From: Methyloversatilis discipulorum
GTDB lineage: Bacteria; Pseudomonadota; Gammaproteobacteria; Burkholderiales; Rhodocyclaceae
Direction: 5' to 3'
Assembly: GCF_018780585.1 (NCBI RefSeq)
Contig: NZ_JADMJL010000017.1
Span: forward strand, 81,055-145,054
Length of the DNA stretch: 64,000 nt
Made by a program: the position numbers and the translations under genes. Shown one piece after another: positions 1-8,394 of the stretch. The notes beneath the pieces were generated by a model. That model was not told the origin of the DNA, ran no database searches, and saw only the letters and a program-made list of their open reading frames with translations. Each line of letters begins with the position of its first letter. Within the stretch, counting starts at the first letter, position 1.

Positions 1-17
1 GACGGCTGCGCCCGATC

Positions 18-47
18 GGGCCGGTACCGCGAAGGCGGCACCGGCCC
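18..47 (-). terminator. GC-rich hairpin after the PRC-barrel gene
   Basis: An 8-bp perfect inverted repeat (GGGCCGGT with ACCGGCCC), one mismatch and 4 more pairs close a 4-base loop. It lies 9 bases past the stop of the minus-strand gene that ends at 56, where a terminator is expected. No T tract follows on the minus strand, so termination strength is uncertain; it may instead protect the 3' end of the mRNA. Confidence 0.45.
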
Positions 48-55
48 GGGGCCGC

Positions 56-490
56 TCACTCGTCAAGGGGATCCCAGTAGTTGCGCTGGCGATAGTAGGT
101 ATGCACCTCGCTCGCCCACACCGGATCGGCCATCGACGGCCAGTGGTCCTTGTCGAAGCCCGGCGCGTTCTTCAAGCGCTCCGCGTCGACGTCGAGGATG
201 AAGCACTTGCGCTCGACGTCGAGCTTCAGCGCGCCCCACGGGATGGCGAACAGGCGATCGCCGATGCCGAGGAAGCCGCCGGACGACAGCACCGCGTAGG
301 CCACCCGGCCGCGCGGGACGTCGATCATGATCTCCTTGATCTTGCCGAGGTCTTCGCCGGCAAGATTGACGACGTCATCGTCCTCGAGCGTGCTCGACGC
401 CATGACTTCAGGGCCGGGACCGTCGGGGATGTCGCTCGGCGTACCGACGATCTTGGCGCCCGACTCGGTAAGGGATTGGGATGTAAGCAT
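56..490 (-). CDS. PRC-barrel domain protein
   Basis: A 144-residue soluble protein. The PRC-barrel core lies at about residues 35-105 (EDLGKIKEIMIDVPRGRVAYAVLSSGG, then LFAIPWGALKLD). Such proteins are common in stress and envelope loci; the molecular function is unknown. I start at 490, because an ACGGAGG ribosome site sits 8 bases before this ATG. The frame stays open to an earlier ATG at 523, but that one has no ribosome site. No promoter is visible in the 54-base gap behind it, so it is probably transcribed from the BON gene upstream. A second PRC-like protein lies at 55455-55979. Confidence 0.85.
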   Translation of the reverse strand: MLTSQSLTESGAKIVGTPSDIPDGPGPEVMASSTLEDDDVVNLAGEDLGKIKEIMIDVPRGRVAYAVLSSGGFLGIGDRLFAIPWGALKLDVERKCFILDVDAERLKNAPGFDKDHWPSMADPVWASEVHTYYRQRNYWDPLDE

Positions 491-544
491 GGTTGTAACC
501 TCCGTCTGTGGTTGATCGATCAAGATGGAACAGCGCGGCCGTAC

Positions 545-1528
545 TCAGCCCTTCGCTTTCCGGGGGGTACTGGCCGCGGCGTCGCCTGACAGCACTTCGC
601 TGGCCGACTCGCTCATCGTGCGTCCGACGTCGTCGCCGCCCAGCGCCTGGATGCCGCGCAGATGGGAGGCGACGCGGATGCGGTTCTCGACATCCTTGAC
701 GCCCCAGCAACCATCGGCAGCGTCCTCGATGGCGTGTTTCATGCCGCGGTCCGGCACCGTGCCTTCGAGCGTCACGCACCCGTCGCTGACCGACACGCTG
801 ACATCGCTGACGTCGAGCCGGTGCTGCTGCGCGAGGCGCTCGCAGATGAACTCGCGGATGCGCTCGTCGGAGCGCGCGTAGCCCTTCGGGCCCTTGCGCT
901 CGCGATGAATGTCGGCGTGCGGTGCTCCGTGGCTCGCACGGCCTTGTCCGGTCTCGTCGGACGGCGCCCGCCACGGCCAGGCGCGACCTTCGTCGTGCCC
1001 CTGCTCGCGGCTGCCGCCCTGGCGTCCGCCGCCCTGCGGGTAGAAGCGCTCCGACTCGTCGTTGCTGCTTTCGAAGCGTTCGCCGGAGTGCGCGCGGTTC
1101 CAGCCGTAGCCGTAGTCGTCACGCCCGGAGTCGCGACCGGGGAAGTTCCCGGACGGACCGTTGTAGCCGCCGTAGCCGGCATAGCGCTGCTGCATCGGGT
1201 GCTCGGCTTCGCCTTCGTGACGGGCACCGCTGCCGGCGCGGGCGAACATTTCGCCGCGCTCGTCCGGATTGCCGCCCGGGCCGCTGCGCTCGAAATCCTC
1301 CCGGCCACGGCGCCAGCTGTCCGCATGCGGCAGACCGGGGTCGGACCACCCGCGGTGCGTGTCCTGCCCCGTGCCGCGGCCGCCTTCGACGTCGTCGTCC
1401 CAGTTACCGCGCGAACGCCGGTAGTCGGCACCGGTGATGCCGCGCTCCGCCCCCTGCGAGCGGTAGCGGTCCTGCGTGCTGTCCTCCTCGGGTCCGAATG
1501 GAATGGTCCGCGAATGCTGCGATCTCAT
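545..1528 (-). CDS. BON-domain protein with long disordered N-terminus
   Basis: A 327-residue protein in two parts. Residues 1 to about 215 are low complexity, rich in Gly, Arg, Asp, Ser and Tyr, and hydrophilic, so probably disordered. Residues about 220-300 form a BON domain (DERIREFICERLAQQHRLDVSDV, then VTLEGTVPDRGMKHAIEDAADG). BON domains bind phospholipid or peptidoglycan surfaces and are common in osmotic-stress proteins. No signal peptide is visible. The start at 1528 has an AGGAG site; the frame is open to 1684 without one. A good -24/-12 promoter lies 102 bases upstream, so this gene probably heads a two-gene operon with the PRC-barrel gene. Confidence 0.8.
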   Translation of the reverse strand: MRSQHSRTIPFGPEEDSTQDRYRSQGAERGITGADYRRSRGNWDDDVEGGRGTGQDTHRGWSDPGLPHADSWRRGREDFERSGPGGNPDERGEMFARAGSGARHEGEAEHPMQQRYAGYGGYNGPSGNFPGRDSGRDDYGYGWNRAHSGERFESSNDESERFYPQGGGRQGGSREQGHDEGRAWPWRAPSDETGQGRASHGAPHADIHRERKGPKGYARSDERIREFICERLAQQHRLDVSDVSVSVSDGCVTLEGTVPDRGMKHAIEDAADGCWGVKDVENRIRVASHLRGIQALGGDDVGRTMSESASEVLSGDAAASTPRKAKG

Positions 1529-1549
1529 GGCTTCATCTCCTCTGTCTTT

Positions 1550-1566
1550 CCGGTCGGTACGACCGG
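1550..1566 (-). other. Stem-loop in the 5' leader of the BON gene
   Basis: A perfect 7-bp inverted repeat, CCGGTCG with CGACCGG, closes a 3-base loop. It lies between the predicted sigma-54 start site (about 1618) and the ribosome site of the gene starting at 1528. It could affect mRNA stability or translation. There is no T run, so a terminator is unlikely. Confidence 0.4.
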
Positions 1567-1629
1567 GAGGGAGAGGACGACCCCGCACGATGCAGCGCCT
1601 GCCAACCTCTCCCGTCTTCCGACAGAGTG

Positions 1630-1644
1630 GCAAACCGCGTGCCC
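1630..1644 (-). promoter_or_regulatory. Sigma-54 (-24/-12) promoter for the BON / PRC-barrel operon
   Basis: Read on the minus strand: GGGCAC-GCGGT-TTGC. This keeps the invariant GG-N10-GC and differs from the consensus TGGCAC-N5-TTGC only at the first base. The start site would be near 1618, giving a leader of about 90 bases before the ATG at 1528. It lies in the intergenic gap behind the YihY gene. Confidence 0.7.
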
Positions 1645-1684
1645 TGCCCACGCGAGGCAGGCCGGCGGCGGCGGCGGGCAACAT

Positions 1685-2554
1685 TTACATCGGCATGTAG
1701 CCCGGTTTGTCCGCCGGCCGCCTCGACGCAGCCGCGAGTTCGGCGCCGAACAGGAAGACCGCCGCGGAGAAGAACAGCCACATCATCAGTACCGCCAGCG
1801 AGCCGGCTGCACCGAAGGCATTCGCGGTGCCGGCGTAGGCGAGGTAGCGCGCGAAAAGATGCTTTCCGATGGCAAACAGCACGGCCGCGGCGACGCCGCC
1901 CGTGATCGCCTCGCGCCACGCGACGAAGACGTCCGGCAATACCTTGAGCAACACGCTGAAGGCGACGCACAGGAACACGAAGGACACACACTGCTGCACC
2001 TGCTGCAGCAGCGGCAGCGCACTGCGTCCACCCAACAGCCAGGCCTGCGCGTGCGTGAGCAGCGCGTCGGCGATCAGCAGCACCACCATCAGGAAGCCGG
2101 TGCCGATGACGATGCCGAACGACAGAAGCCGGACGCGCAGCAGTCCGATCACGACCCGTCGGGACGGGTCGACGTTCCAGATGCGATTCAACGCGCTGTT
2201 CAACTCGGCGAAGGTCGCCGTCGCGCCGACGAAGACCGCCAGCAGCGACAGGGCACCGCTCCACCCCTGGTCGCCGCTCAGCCAGGCGTTGGCCAGCATG
2301 GCCTGCACCGCCTCGGCCCCGGCCGCACCCACCACCGATTCGATGCTCGAGAACAGGCGGCCCTGAACCGCCTCAACACCGAAGAAGAAACTGGCGACCG
2401 ACACTGCGACGACAAGGATGGGCGCCAGCGAGAAGGCGGCGAAGAACGCGATCGAGGCGGACATCGACGGCGCGTCGTGGGCGATCCAGCCGCGCAACGC
2501 CGCCCAGAGCCGATCTGCCCCAGTGCGCAGCGGCGTCGGGGCCGATCGCATCAT
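1685..2554 (-). CDS. YihY/BrkB-family membrane protein
   Basis: A 289-residue inner-membrane protein with about six hydrophobic segments. The first is at about residues 30-60 (SMSASIAFFAAFSLAPILVVAVSVASFF). The middle region ATFAELNSALNRIWNVDP is typical of the YihY/BrkB family (once called ribonuclease BN). Its role is unsettled; transport or envelope function is usually assumed. Its ATG overlaps the stop of the histidine kinase gene by four bases (ATGA), so translation is probably coupled. It is the last gene of the operon that begins at 6506. Confidence 0.88.
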   Translation of the reverse strand: MMRSAPTPLRTGADRLWAALRGWIAHDAPSMSASIAFFAAFSLAPILVVAVSVASFFFGVEAVQGRLFSSIESVVGAAGAEAVQAMLANAWLSGDQGWSGALSLLAVFVGATATFAELNSALNRIWNVDPSRRVVIGLLRVRLLSFGIVIGTGFLMVVLLIADALLTHAQAWLLGGRSALPLLQQVQQCVSFVFLCVAFSVLLKVLPDVFVAWREAITGGVAAAVLFAIGKHLFARYLAYAGTANAFGAAGSLAVLMMWLFFSAAVFLFGAELAAASRRPADKPGYMPM

Positions 2555-5496
2555 CCGGGCGTCCCGGTCCGTTCTTTTGCCGCCGCCTGCGCGTCAAGCA
2601 CCGAGGCGATCGCATCGATCAATTCCCTCTCGTCGACGGGCTTGCTGACCAGCGCTTCGAAACCCGAATTCTTCAGCAGCGAGTCGTCCAGATAGCTCAG
2701 CGCGCTGACGGCTATGGCCGGCACCCGCCGTGCGGGCCACTGCTGCCGCACGCGCCGCAGCACCTCGAACCCGCTCTCTCGCGGCATGGCGATGTCGAGC
2801 AGCAGCACCGTCGCCGTGGCGCCCGCGTCATCGTCGAAGGCGGCCAGCAGGTCGTCGGGAGAATCGACGGCATGCGCGCGCGCGCCGGCTTTTGACAGAA
2901 TGAGCAGCATGAAGTCGCAGGCGTCGGCATCGTCGTCGAGCAGAAGCACCTTGACCCCCTCCAGCCGTCGCCCCGGCGGCAGCAGCGTCGGCGGCTGACA
3001 CGGATGCTCGTGCGCCTGCAAGCGTCGCAACTGAACGACGAAGGCCGCCCCCTGCCCTTCGCCATCGCTGCGCACGCGCACGGATCCGCCCTGCAGCTCT
3101 ACCAGATTGCGGACCAGCGCCAGGCCGATACCCATACCGTGGTATCGGCGCGTCATCGAGGTATCCGCCTGACTGAAGCGGTCGAAAACATGGGGCAGGA
3201 AATCCGCCTTGATGCCGATGCCGGTGTCCGAAACCGTCATTTCGACGGTGTCACGGGTCAGCTCAAGCAACACCTGCACCGAGCCGCCCTCCGGAGTGAA
3301 CTTCAGCGCGTTCGAAAGCAGGTTGCTCAGCACCTGTTGCATCCGGTCGTAGTCTGCACGCACCGGAACCACCGCGTGCTCCGATTCGAAGCGCAGGCCG
3401 ACGCCCTTTTCGTGCGCCTGCACGCGAAAGGTCTCCAGCGTAGAGGCCGCAACATCGACCAGATTGATGCGCTCGCAATTGAGGTCGAGCTTGCCGCTGA
3501 TGATGCGCGATGTGCTCAGCAGATCGTCGATCAGCCGCACCTGATGGTCGACATTGCGCTTGATGGCGTCGCTGGCCCGGCTGAGCAGCGCAGGATCCGG
3601 GGTCGATACGCCGGCAAGTACCTGCGCCCACCCCTTCAGCGCATTCAGCGGCGAGCGCAGTTCGTGCGACACGATGGCGAGAAACTCGTCCTTCGCCCGG
3701 CTCGCCCGCTCCGCCTCGCCCCGCAGGCGGTGCTCGGCGTCGAGCAGCTGTTCGAGTTCCTGGTGTGCCCGCTTGCGCTCGGTGATGTCCTTCGACACGC
3801 CGACCAGTCCGACCACTTCGCCCCTCGCGTCGCGCAGCGGCGACTTGGTCACCAGCAGGGTGCGTTCGCCGGCCGAGGTGTGGCGTCGCTCCTCGACCAC
3901 CACCGGGCGCCCGGTCTCCATCACCTCCTGGTCGTGCTGCGCGATGCGACGCATGTCGGCCGAATCGGGAAAGAGGTCTTCCTCCCGGCGGCCGATCACC
4001 TGGGCACGACTGAGCCCCATCAGCTTCAGTGCCGCGGGGTTGATCATCATGATCGCGCCGTCGCGGCTCTTCGCGATGATCTGCTCGGGCGTGGTTTCGG
4101 CAATCGTGCGCAGCAGTTCGGTGCTCTCGCGCAACACCGAGGTCGTGCGGTCGAGGGCGCGGGTACGCTCCGCCACCCGTCGGTCGAGCGCGGCAAAGAC
4201 TTCGCGCTCGGCCTGCTCGCGCGCACGCCGCGCGCTGACGTCGCGCAGCACCAGCACGCCGCCGACCAGACGCTGTTCGGCGTCCAGTATCGGCGTAGCG
4301 GTGATCTCGATCGGCTGCAGGCGGCCGGCGGCGTTGCGCAGGGCCGGCTCGCCCTCCAGCGTGACCGGCGCGCACGCCTCGAACGCCTGCTGCAATGGAT
4401 AGTCGAGCAGCACGCCGGTGCGCCCCTCGACGAGCGGAACGAGATCCTCCATGCGTTTGCCCACCACGTCGCCGGCGTCGACGCCCAGCAGCGCGGCCGC
4501 CGCCGGATTGAGCAGACCGATGCGGCGCTGATCGTCGACGGTGATCACCGCCTCGCCCAGGTGGGCGAGCGTGATCTCGAACCAGGTCTGCTGCGTGTCG
4601 GCGCGATGTTCCGCGCGCGACCGCGAATCGTGCATGTCATCCAGCTTGCGTCCGGTCCACACGATGAGCGTCAGGCTGGCGATGACGAGGGTCACCACCA
4701 CGACGCCGACGCCTTCGAAGCGCTGGAGCAGTCCAGCCCCCCTGCCAGCACCTTCCAGCCAGACTGCCGCGAGCGGGAGCACCACGGCCAGCGGGGCCAG
4801 ATTGCGGACGACCGACAGGCCGGGCGCATCGCCGTCTCGCTGCGCCAAAATGTCCGCCGAGCGCAGCGACAGCAGGCCTGTACTGGCCGCGAACAGCGCC
4901 AGCGCCACCGGGAACTTTATGTCCAGGTCGAGCGGCCGGCTCTCGCCGAACAGCGACACCGTCATGACACACAGGCTGACCAGCGTGATACCGGCGACCG
5001 CGGCACCGCACCAGCCCGACACCCGCTGCGCCAGCGGATGGCCGAATGCGGCCAGACCCATCGACAGAGCGATCAACACGTAACTGAGGCTGGTGACCGG
5101 CGATGACTGCGTCGAGAACAAGGCCCCGACCAGCAGGCTTTCGGTCTGCGCATCGAGAAAGTCGAGGTCGACCGCCAGCCGGGTGAGCGACACGAAGGCG
5201 ATCACCGCCGACGCCAGCGTAACCGTGTACCGCATCCGAGCGCGGTGACCGAAGCGCAACTCGCGCAGCGCAATCGCCACCAGCCCGAGCAGGAACAGAC
5301 TGCTCGGCATCAGGGTGGGGAAGAACAGCGTCAGCGATGAAGGCGCCGGAAAATCGCGCGCCCAGCCGACGAAACCGATCAGGGCGATCAGCGCGACCAG
5401 CGCGCTGGCATCGCTGACCGCACCCAGCCGGCCGATCGAACCGATGCGTCGACCCGCGACCGGGAATACGCGCCCGGTCGGTTCGGCCTGCGCCAT
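2551..5496 (-). CDS. Membrane hybrid sensor histidine kinase with two PAS domains and a receiver
   Basis: A 981-residue protein. Residues about 25-285 hold seven or eight membrane segments forming a sensor region. Two PAS domains follow (about 310-425 and 465-575). The HisKA helix has its phospho-accepting His at about 611 (FLAIVSHELRSPLNALKG). An HATPase domain follows (VSDTGIGIKADFLPHVFDRF). A C-terminal receiver has its predicted phospho-Asp at about 901 (LLLDIAMP). I start at 5496, which has an AGGGGG site 5 bases upstream. An in-frame ATG at 5529 overlaps the upstream stop by four bases and is the alternative. No Hpt protein is nearby. The EBP at 7006-8394 is a plausible partner. Confidence 0.88.
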   Translation of the reverse strand: MAQAEPTGRVFPVAGRRIGSIGRLGAVSDASALVALIALIGFVGWARDFPAPSSLTLFFPTLMPSSLFLLGLVAIALRELRFGHRARMRYTVTLASAVIAFVSLTRLAVDLDFLDAQTESLLVGALFSTQSSPVTSLSYVLIALSMGLAAFGHPLAQRVSGWCGAAVAGITLVSLCVMTVSLFGESRPLDLDIKFPVALALFAASTGLLSLRSADILAQRDGDAPGLSVVRNLAPLAVVLPLAAVWLEGAGRGAGLLQRFEGVGVVVVTLVIASLTLIVWTGRKLDDMHDSRSRAEHRADTQQTWFEITLAHLGEAVITVDDQRRIGLLNPAAAALLGVDAGDVVGKRMEDLVPLVEGRTGVLLDYPLQQAFEACAPVTLEGEPALRNAAGRLQPIEITATPILDAEQRLVGGVLVLRDVSARRAREQAEREVFAALDRRVAERTRALDRTTSVLRESTELLRTIAETTPEQIIAKSRDGAIMMINPAALKLMGLSRAQVIGRREEDLFPDSADMRRIAQHDQEVMETGRPVVVEERRHTSAGERTLLVTKSPLRDARGEVVGLVGVSKDITERKRAHQELEQLLDAEHRLRGEAERASRAKDEFLAIVSHELRSPLNALKGWAQVLAGVSTPDPALLSRASDAIKRNVDHQVRLIDDLLSTSRIISGKLDLNCERINLVDVAASTLETFRVQAHEKGVGLRFESEHAVVPVRADYDRMQQVLSNLLSNALKFTPEGGSVQVLLELTRDTVEMTVSDTGIGIKADFLPHVFDRFSQADTSMTRRYHGMGIGLALVRNLVELQGGSVRVRSDGEGQGAAFVVQLRRLQAHEHPCQPPTLLPPGRRLEGVKVLLLDDDADACDFMLLILSKAGARAHAVDSPDDLLAAFDDDAGATATVLLLDIAMPRESGFEVLRRVRQQWPARRVPAIAVSALSYLDDSLLKNSGFEALVSKPVDERELIDAIASVLDAQAAAKERTGTPG

Positions 5497-5525
5497 CGTC
5501 GCCCCCTGCGCGTCAGCCGGGCCGT

Positions 5526-5870
5526 TCATCCGGCCGAGGGCGCCCCGGTGGAGCGCTGACGACCCTTCCGCCAGGGTGCCCCGTGACGCGGGAAGGTGTC
5601 GCGATAGCCGCGGTGGATCCGCACCGCCGCCAGCACCACTGCCAGCAAGGCCGACAAGCGGCCGGCCGGGGTGGGAGACTGTGGGCGCCGGCCCCGCAGT
5701 ACGGTGCCCAGCGTAAACGCGGACGCGGCCACTGCCGCCAGCCCCTGCACCGACACGACGGCCTCGCGGCGCGCGGTCACCCATTCGTCGACGGCCTGAC
5801 GCAGCGCCCGCCGCTGCGCGTCGACGCGCGCCGCGACGCGCGCCAGTTCGAGCGCTTCGTGGTCAGCCAT
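5526..5870 (-). CDS. Small hypothetical membrane protein
   Basis: A 114-residue protein. The N-terminal half is amphipathic and Arg/Ala rich (ELARVAARVDAQRRALRQAVDEW) and may form a helix bundle. It is followed by hydrophobic stretches near residues 40-60 and 70-85, and a basic C-terminus. I do not recognise the family. It overlaps the holin-family gene upstream by 8 bases and sits in the same operon. Operons with DUF883 and holin-family proteins often carry such a small third partner, and these sets may act on the cell envelope. Confidence 0.7.
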   Translation of the reverse strand: MADHEALELARVAARVDAQRRALRQAVDEWVTARREAVVSVQGLAAVAASAFTLGTVLRGRRPQSPTPAGRLSALLAVVLAAVRIHRGYRDTFPRHGAPWRKGRQRSTGAPSAG

Positions 5871-6261
5871 CCGCGGTCACCCCCCCTTCCTTGATACCCT
5901 GCAACTGACGGATCGACGTGGCGAGCGGCAGCCGGCGCAGCCTGCTGCGGACCCACAACCCCATCGCGACGGCGAGCGAAAGATTGATGGCGCCGGCGCC
6001 GAGCATGCCGTGCGCCCACGCGGCACGTGGCTCCGCCGAAAGCCCTATCAGCGCGGCCATCACGGCGATCCACGCGACGGCGAACAGCACCGAGGCGACG
6101 ACGGCGATGCACAGCGCCTCGACCGCCCGGCGCGCCGAGCGACGGAGATCCAGCGCGACCAGCAAGCCGAAGTCAGCGGCCAGCGAACAGGTCCGCCGCC
6201 ACAGTTGCCCGAGGTCCTCGACGGCGTGCCCGCCGGTCCGGCCCGTCGCGTCAGGCCCCAT
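5863..6261 (-). CDS. Holin-superfamily (YqjE-like) inner-membrane protein
   Basis: A 132-residue protein with two long hydrophobic segments, near residues 48-75 (LCIAVVASVLFAVAWIAVMAALIG) and 85-105 (MLGAGAINLSLAVAMGLWV), and a short basic tail. This layout fits the holin-like/YqjE family, which despite its name is usually a chromosomal stress-associated membrane protein. It lies between a DUF883-like gene, whose stop shares one base with this ATG, and a small membrane protein, as in yqjD-yqjE-yqjK loci. Confidence 0.7.
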   Translation of the reverse strand: MGPDATGRTGGHAVEDLGQLWRRTCSLAADFGLLVALDLRRSARRAVEALCIAVVASVLFAVAWIAVMAALIGLSAEPRAAWAHGMLGAGAINLSLAVAMGLWVRSRLRRLPLATSIRQLQGIKEGGVTADG

Positions 6262-6506
6262 CAGCGCAGGACACGGCTGAGCAGCAGTCCCACCGCAGCG
6301 GCAATGGCAACCGCCGCCACCGGATGCTTGCGCGCACAGCGCACGCCCTCACCGACCCATCCTTCGTCGCGGGCGAGGTCATGCGCGAATTCGCGGCCGC
6401 TGTCGGCCGCCCTCGTCAGCGCGCCTTTCAGGCGGCTGACCTGGGCATCCAGACGGGATTCGGCCTCGGCCGCGCTCATCAGGGGTTCATGCGTAACGTT
6501 GCTCAT
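6261..6506 (-). CDS. DUF883 (YqjD/ElaB)-like protein
   Basis: An 81-residue protein with an N-terminal amphipathic helix (SAAEAESRLDAQVSRLKGAL) and one C-terminal membrane segment after a conserved-type basic stretch (KHPVAAVAIAAAVGLLLSRVL). This is the YqjD/ElaB architecture: tail-anchored proteins that in E. coli bind ribosomes in stationary phase. The start at 6506 has a GGAGG site. It heads a five-gene operon (to 1685) behind a -24/-12 promoter. Confidence 0.8.
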   Translation of the reverse strand: MSNVTHEPLMSAAEAESRLDAQVSRLKGALTRAADSGREFAHDLARDEGWVGEGVRCARKHPVAAVAIAAAVGLLLSRVLR

Positions 6507-6578
6507 CGTTCACGTCCTCCAGCAGTTGTCCGCCGCGACGGGAAAATGGACTGCGAGATGCGGCGGTACGGCGGTCCA

Positions 6579-6593
6579 GCAAACCGTGTTCCC
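6579..6593 (-). promoter_or_regulatory. Sigma-54 promoter for the DUF883-holin-kinase-YihY operon
   Basis: Minus strand: GGGAAC-ACGGT-TTGC. The GG and TTGC elements are intact with N5 spacing; the -24 box has AAC where CAC is usual. The same GGGAAC variant recurs at 36873-36887 and 60547-60561. The start site would be near 6567, about 60 bases before the ATG at 6506. Confidence 0.55.
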
Positions 6594-6607
6594 GGGCGGA
6601 GCCCCGG

Positions 6608-6943
6608 TCAGCCCCCCTCCCGGCCGCGGCCGCGCGTGCGCGAGACGCGTCCGACATCGACGCCATCGCCGGTCACGTCGGCCTGCCCCGGCTCGACCGG
6701 TGGCCCGGGCACGTCGGACGGTGTGCCGCGCCGGTCGGTGTCGACCAGCCCGCGTGCGACGTCGCGCGCAGCCTGATCGATGATGGCGCGCGGCTCGCTG
6801 CCCGCCGTCTCGTCCGGCGACTCGTCCCGCTCGTAGGGGAGAGAAAGTCCTTCTTCGTGCGGACGGCGACGGGTCAGATCCACGTCGGTGCTGCCATGCA
6901 CGGTCTTCTTGCCGCGCCCTGCGCGCGCTCGGTTTCGTTTCAT
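6608..6943 (-). CDS. Hypothetical hydrophilic protein
   Basis: A 111-residue charged protein, probably mostly disordered. It has a basic N-terminus (KRNRARAGRGKKTVHG), an acidic middle and a Pro/Gly-rich C-terminus. No membrane segment or known motif is visible. The start at 6943 has an AGGAG site 8 bases upstream; the frame is open to 7150 but overlaps the EBP gene there. It lies 62 bases after the EBP gene and may share its transcript. Confidence 0.6.
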   Translation of the reverse strand: MKRNRARAGRGKKTVHGSTDVDLTRRRPHEEGLSLPYERDESPDETAGSEPRAIIDQAARDVARGLVDTDRRGTPSDVPGPPVEPGQADVTGDGVDVGRVSRTRGRGREGG

Positions 6944-7005
6944 CGGATGACTCCTGTTCGGCGCCTCTGTGCGGGCTTCGCGGACGGGCAGCTCCGGAAA
7001 GCGCC

Positions 7006-8394
7006 TCACTCCTCCTGCCCGCTGTGCTCCAGATCGCCTTCGGTTTCCAGTTCTTCGACGCGTGCCGAGTTGTAGAGCGACAGACGGTTGTAGAGGGTTT
7101 TCAGGCTGATGCCGAGTACCTCGGCCGCCTTGCGCTTCACGTTGCCGCATTCCTGAAGCGTCGCTTCGAGCACCCGCCGGTTCACCTCCTCCAGCGGCGT
7201 GCCGACGCGTATGGTGAGCACCGGTCCGGCCGATGCCCGGGTGAAATTGTCCGGCGCCAGATCGGGTTCGATCACCTCGTCCGCCAGGATGAACACGCGA
7301 TGGACGTAGTTCTTCAGCTCGCGCACATTGCCTGGCCAGGAGTGGGCATACAGCGACGCGATCGCCTCCGGCGAAAAGCGCTTGTTCTCGTGCTCGCGCT
7401 CGTTCAGTTCCGTCAGGAAGTGCTGGGCGAGCAGTTCGATGTCGGTGCCGCGTTCGCGCAGCGGCGGGAGGACGATGGGGAACACGTTCAGGCGATGATA
7501 GAGATCCTCCCGCAGACGCCCTTCCGCCACCGCATCTTCGGGGACCCGGTTGGTGGCGGCGATGAGCCGGATATCGGTGACGATGGGATCGTTGGTACCG
7601 ACGCGCATGAAGGTGCCTGTCTCCAGCACGCGCAGCAGCTTGACCTGCAGGTCGGGGCGCATTTCGGTCACTTCATCGAGGAACAGCGTACCGCCGTGCG
7701 CACGTTCGAAAAAGCCGCGGTGCTGCCGGTCAGCGCCGGTGAAGCTGCCCTTCTCGTGGCCGAACAGTTCGCTCTCGATCAGTTGCGGCGATACGGCGCC
7801 GCAGTTGAGTGGCAGGAAGGGCTGGCGCTTGCGTCGGCTGAGATCGTGCAGCGTCTGCGCAACGACCTCCTTGCCGGTACCGCTTTCGCCGATCAGCAGC
7901 ACGGTCGCCGATGTTGGCGCGACGCGGTCGATCTGGTTGTAGATCCGGCGCATCGCCGGCGAATTTCCGAGCATGTGACCGAAGCGTCCGAGGCGTATCA
8001 ATTCGCTGCGCAACTCGCCGATCTCCTCGCGCAGCACTTCGGTCTTCGGCATCCGGCTCAGAATGCCGCGCAGTCGCTGATGGTCGAGCGGCTTGATGAG
8101 GTAATCGGTGGCACCGGCGCGCATCGCCTCGATGGCGCTCTCTATGCTCGCGTAACCGGTCACGACGACGATGGCCGGCGCCGGTCTGGAGCCGAAATCG
8201 GCGAGCAGTTCGATGCCTTGACCATCGGGCAGCATCAGATCGGTCAGGATGAGCTCAGGGGTCGAACGGGTGAGGTGTATGCGCGCTGCCTTGAGCGAAT
8301 CGACGGCAGCGACGGTGTAACCCTCGCTGCGGATCAGCTCCGACAGCCATTCGATCGCCTCGGGATCGTCATCTACGAGCAGGACTCGGGGCAT
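7006..8394 (-). CDS. NtrC-type sigma-54 response regulator (enhancer-binding protein)
   Basis: A 462-residue protein of three parts. The receiver (about 1-120) has its acidic pocket at DDD 8-10 and the phospho-Asp at 52 (LTDLMLPDGQG). The AAA+ domain has Walker A GESGTGKE and the sigma-54 contact loop as GSFTGA. The Fis-type helix-turn-helix is at the C-terminus (NVKRKAAEVLGISLKTLYNRL). It would activate -24/-12 promoters after phosphorylation. The start at 8394 has a GGAGG site; the frame is open to 8508 without one. It is divergent from the glycosyltransferase operon at 8887, which has its own -24/-12 promoter, and is the natural candidate activator of the promoters in this window. No kinase gene is adjacent. 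Confidence 0.93.
   Translation of the reverse strand: MPRVLLVDDDPEAIEWLSELIRSEGYTVAAVDSLKAARIHLTRSTPELILTDLMLPDGQGIELLADFGSRPAPAIVVVTGYASIESAIEAMRAGATDYLIKPLDHQRLRGILSRMPKTEVLREEIGELRSELIRLGRFGHMLGNSPAMRRIYNQIDRVAPTSATVLLIGESGTGKEVVAQTLHDLSRRKRQPFLPLNCGAVSPQLIESELFGHEKGSFTGADRQHRGFFERAHGGTLFLDEVTEMRPDLQVKLLRVLETGTFMRVGTNDPIVTDIRLIAATNRVPEDAVAEGRLREDLYHRLNVFPIVLPPLRERGTDIELLAQHFLTELNEREHENKRFSPEAIASLYAHSWPGNVRELKNYVHRVFILADEVIEPDLAPDNFTRASAGPVLTIRVGTPLEEVNRRVLEATLQECGNVKRKAAEVLGISLKTLYNRLSLYNSARVEELETEGDLEHSGQEE

Noticed and set aside
5863..6261. Holin-family protein as a sign of a prophage
   Set aside because: No phage structural, integrase or lysis genes are nearby, and the DUF883/holin-like/small-protein trio is a normal chromosomal arrangement.
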